A DNA stretch of 7,736 nt, from positions 1 through 7,736 of the forward strand of contig JAUQXG010000456.1 of assembly GCA_030834765.1 (NCBI GenBank). The letters are read 5' to 3'. The notes beneath the pieces are model-generated. The model was not told where the DNA came from. It did no database searches and was given only the letters and a program-made list of their open reading frames with translations. Position numbers and translations under genes: made by a program. Each line of letters begins with the position of its first letter. Position 1 is the first letter of the stretch. The DNA comes from Lutispora sp. (GTDB lineage Bacteria > Bacillota > Clostridia > Lutisporales > Lutisporaceae). Below, one piece after another: positions 5,274 to 7,736 of the stretch.

Positions 5274-7376
5274 ATGAGAAAATTTGGCATGCTAATCGCT
5301 AAAAATCGGATTTTGGTAATTGTTATATCGGTGGTTTTGCTTATACCATCCCTATATTTTATGAATAGGACGGAGGTAAACTATGATATATTATCATATC
5401 TCCCAGGAGACCTAGATTCAACAAAAGGGCAAGAAATACTGAATGATGTTTTTTCAAACGGAACAAATATCTACTTAATACTTGAAGCAATGGAAACACC
5501 AGATATCTTAGCATTTAAGAAAACAATAAAACAAATAAAAGGGATTGAAAGTGTTTTATGGATTGATGACATAGCAGACCCAAGCATACCCAACAAAATC
5601 TTGCCTGAGAATCTTCGCAAGATTTTTTTTAGCAAAAATTCAACAATGATGATCGTTACAGCTTCTACAATTGATACGGAAGAGGTGGCTGGAATCACAA
5701 AACAGATGAGGACAATAATAAAAGCCCATCCTCAAGCCGCAAATATATATTTAAGCGGCATGCCTGTGCTTTTAAACGACACATCAGATTTAATGTTTGC
5801 TGAAACCAATAAGTATGTTGCAGCCGCGGGGCTACTGGCAATTATAATCATGTATTTTACTTTGGAATCAACTTTTGTTCCCTTATTATTGCTGATAACT
5901 ATGGGGTTTACGGTATTATACAATATGGCGACTAATGTGATGATTGGAGAAATATCCTACATAACAAAGTCACTTGTCATTGTTCTGCAAATTGGAGTGA
6001 CTATGGACTATTCAATATTTCTTTATCATCGATTTGAGGAAGAAAAAACAAAAACAGAAGATAAGAATATAGCAATGGCCAATGCTATATCAAACACATT
6101 TGTATCCATAGCAGGAAGTTCACTTACTACAATAGCAGGCTTTCTTTCTTTATGTGCCATGAAGCTGGGCTTAGGATGGGATATGGGTATCGTGATGGCA
6201 AAAGGAGTAATAATAGGAGTTTTAACTGTAGTAACAATACTGCCGGCCTTGCTTTTGATATTCAACTCACTCATAGAAAAAGGATGCCACAGGACTCTTT
6301 TGCCAAAGTTTCAAAAGCTTTCATTATTTGTAACTAGAAACTATAAAGTTTTTCTGATTCTGCTTATCGTACTTCTTGGACCATCCATATATGGAGAGAG
6401 AAACACAAAGGTTTATTATAATCTAGATGAGTCATTGCCTAGAGAAATGGAATCTGTTATAGCCCTGGAGAAGCTTAGAAATGAATATAAAATGACCACT
6501 GTTCATATGATCATAACGTCTTCAAAGCTGCCTGCCTTTGAGGTAGCTCAAATGGCAGATGAGTTAGGGCATGTAGATGGGATAGATAATGTTATATGCT
6601 ATGAGAAGATGATAGGACCTGGTATCCCAGAGAGTTTTATATCTAAAGATATAAAAAAAATGTTTAAAAGCGGAGGCTATAGCTTGATATTACTTAATAC
6701 CGAGTATAAATCTGGATCAGTGATAGGAAATAATCAGCTTGATATAATAAATGAGATCGTAAAAAAGTTTGACCTATATTCAATTGTAGCTGGCGAAGGA
6801 GCGCTGACAAGAGATCTAGTTACTATAGCAGATGTAGATTTTAGAAATGTAAATATACTATCGATCCTATCAATTTTTATAATAATAGGCATATTGTTTA
6901 CCTCTTTTATAATACCGTTATTGCTTGTTTCCACCATAGAGCTGGCTATAATGATGAATATGGCTGTGCCATATTATACAAATACAACGATTCCTTTTAT
7001 CGCATCTGTAGTCATAGGCTGTATACAGCTAGGTGCCACCGTTGACTATGCTATACTTTTGACGGGAAGATTTAGAGAGGAGCTAGAAACTACGGAGGAC
7101 AAAGATGAAGCCATGGGAAAAGCATTAAAAAACTCTATCGGATCAATAGTTACCAGCTCTTTTACTTTTTTTGGAGCAACAGCAATGGTGGGAATACTAT
7201 CTAGCATGGATATCATCAAGACACTATGTGTGATGATTGCCAGAGGAGCTTTAATTAGTATGGCTGTAATTATACTGATACTTCCTTCATTGCTTTTGGC
7301 ATTTGAAGGCATTATAGCAGCCACTACTATAAATTGGAAAAGTAAAAGGAGGAAGGTTATATATGATAAAACATAA
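5274..7376 (+). CDS. MMPL/RND-superfamily membrane transporter
   Basis: A 700-residue membrane protein with the duplicated RND-type layout. One transmembrane helix (about 11-29) precedes a large extracytoplasmic domain (about 31-180). A five-helix bundle follows (about 182-331), then a second single helix (about 357-373), a second extracytoplasmic domain (about 375-525) and a second bundle (about 527-682). Each half carries the family signature after its fourth helix: GVTMDYSIFLYHRFEEE (241-257) and GATVDYAILLTGRFREE (587-603), with Asp245 and Asp591 as the likely proton-relay residues. MMPL proteins export lipids, antimicrobials or other hydrophobic compounds using the proton gradient, and the substrate here is unknown. 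The start at 5274 follows AGAAGGGATG (5258-5267 region). It overlaps the next gene by 14 nt, so they are co-translated. It lies after a terminator and is probably unrelated to proline reduction. Confidence 0.9.
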   Translation: MRKFGMLIAKNRILVIVISVVLLIPSLYFMNRTEVNYDILSYLPGDLDSTKGQEILNDVFSNGTNIYLILEAMETPDILAFKKTIKQIKGIESVLWIDDIADPSIPNKILPENLRKIFFSKNSTMMIVTASTIDTEEVAGITKQMRTIIKAHPQAANIYLSGMPVLLNDTSDLMFAETNKYVAAAGLLAIIIMYFTLESTFVPLLLLITMGFTVLYNMATNVMIGEISYITKSLVIVLQIGVTMDYSIFLYHRFEEEKTKTEDKNIAMANAISNTFVSIAGSSLTTIAGFLSLCAMKLGLGWDMGIVMAKGVIIGVLTVVTILPALLLIFNSLIEKGCHRTLLPKFQKLSLFVTRNYKVFLILLIVLLGPSIYGERNTKVYYNLDESLPREMESVIALEKLRNEYKMTTVHMIITSSKLPAFEVAQMADELGHVDGIDNVICYEKMIGPGIPESFISKDIKKMFKSGGYSLILLNTEYKSGSVIGNNQLDIINEIVKKFDLYSIVAGEGALTRDLVTIADVDFRNVNILSILSIFIIIGILFTSFIIPLLLVSTIELAIMMNMAVPYYTNTTIPFIASVVIGCIQLGATVDYAILLTGRFREELETTEDKDEAMGKALKNSIGSIVTSSFTFFGATAMVGILSSMDIIKTLCVMIARGALISMAVIILILPSLLLAFEGIIAATTINWKSKRRKVIYDKT

Positions 7377-7736
7377 ATGGAATACAAATAATTTTGCTAA
7401 AAATATTTCTTGCTTTATATTAATATTTGCAATGTTTTTTTGTAGTGTATATAGTGATGGTACAATGAAAAAAGATGAATCCGTATATGTTACATTAGAT
7501 CATACTGGTAAGCCAAAAGACATTATAATAAGCGACTGGATACAATGCAGTGATACAAATGGCCCAATTTATGATCGCAGTATATTGCAAAATATCGTGA
7601 ATATAAGAGGATATGAAGTTCCCAATATAGAAGGAGACATGCTGGTCTGGAACGGAAGTGGAAAAGACATTTTTTATCAAGGAACAGTAAAAAAACAGAT
7701 CCCTCTTGATATCATTATTAAATATTATATGAATGG
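7363..7736 (+). CDS. Secreted or surface protein of an MMPL-associated family (3' end outside window)
   Basis: The frame is open from ATG 7363 to the window end (124 codons) without a stop. It overlaps the end of the MMPL gene by 14 nt and has a strong AAAAGGAGGAAGG site (7345-7357). The N-terminus is a Sec signal peptide: basic MIKHKWNTNNFAK, then the hydrophobic ISCFILIFAMFFCSV, with likely cleavage near VYS-DG. The cysteine context is not a good lipobox. The exported part has ESVYVTLDHTGKPKDIIISD, DMLVWNGSGKDIFYQGT and KKQIPLDIIIKYYMNG, stretches I associate from memory with large secreted proteins encoded beside MMPL or YhgE/Pip-like genes in Firmicutes, some with Leu-x-x-Gly heptad repeats further on. 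That part is outside the window. The function is unknown. A role as extracytoplasmic partner of the MMPL protein is suggested by the overlap. Confidence 0.75.
   Translation, partial: MIKHKWNTNNFAKNISCFILIFAMFFCSVYSDGTMKKDESVYVTLDHTGKPKDIIISDWIQCSDTNGPIYDRSILQNIVNIRGYEVPNIEGDMLVWNGSGKDIFYQGTVKKQIPLDIIIKYYMN

Noticed and set aside
7046..7387. A 113-residue minus-strand open frame
   Set aside because: It is antisense to the MMPL C-terminal half and shows no recognisable domain. The plus-strand gene is clear.
1..7736. CRISPR arrays, insertion sequences, tRNA or rRNA genes
   Set aside because: No regularly spaced direct repeats, transposase frames or tRNA-like cloverleaf ends were seen on either strand.

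Overview
The window is a low-GC, AT-rich stretch of a Gram-positive anaerobe. Its main content is the distal part of a D-proline reductase (prd) cluster, the Stickland-fermentation enzyme system that reduces D-proline to 5-aminovalerate and re-oxidises NADH. A UGA-encoded selenocysteine in prdB, strong AGGAGG-type ribosome binding sites and the prd gene order all point to a proline-fermenting member of the Clostridia (Peptostreptococcaceae/Clostridium-like). I cannot name the species from sequence alone.

Region 1 (1-2944) holds the reductase genes, all on the plus strand: the 3' end of prdA (the part expected to form the small pyruvoyl-bearing subunit), an 82-residue conserved small protein, prdB (selenoprotein, UGA at 1233-1235, with a candidate SECIS hairpin just after it), prdD and prdE. 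PrdD and PrdE appear to correspond to the N- and C-terminal parts of PrdA as separate proteins. PrdE is about half identical to the visible PrdA end. Three of the four junctions contain RNA hairpins without U-tracts, including two back-to-back stem-loops between prdD and prdE. The exception is the 2-nt orf-prdB junction.

Region 2 (2945-5160) has a 228-nt gap with no terminator. It holds an 18-bp near-match to the clostridial Rex (NADH/NAD+ sensor) operator, an adjacent inverted repeat and an extended -10 promoter. These are followed by prdF (proline racemase, which makes the D-proline substrate) and a TauE/SafE (TSUP) family membrane permease. A strong intrinsic terminator at 5112-5149 closes this unit. 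The permease is a good candidate to move a substrate or product of the pathway, but its cargo is unknown.

Region 3 (5160-7736) appears to be a separate unit. A second long hairpin precedes a 700-residue MMPL/RND-type membrane protein, whose end overlaps by 14 nt the start of a secreted protein that runs off the window. This pair resembles MMPL plus secreted-partner loci seen in Firmicutes and has no evident link to proline metabolism.

The proposed flow is L-proline to D-proline (PrdF) to 5-aminovalerate (PrdA/PrdB), with electrons supplied through proteins such as PrdC that lie outside the window. The least explained items are the small protein, PrdD/PrdE, the permease, the intergenic hairpins, the Rex-like site and the MMPL-secreted protein pair.
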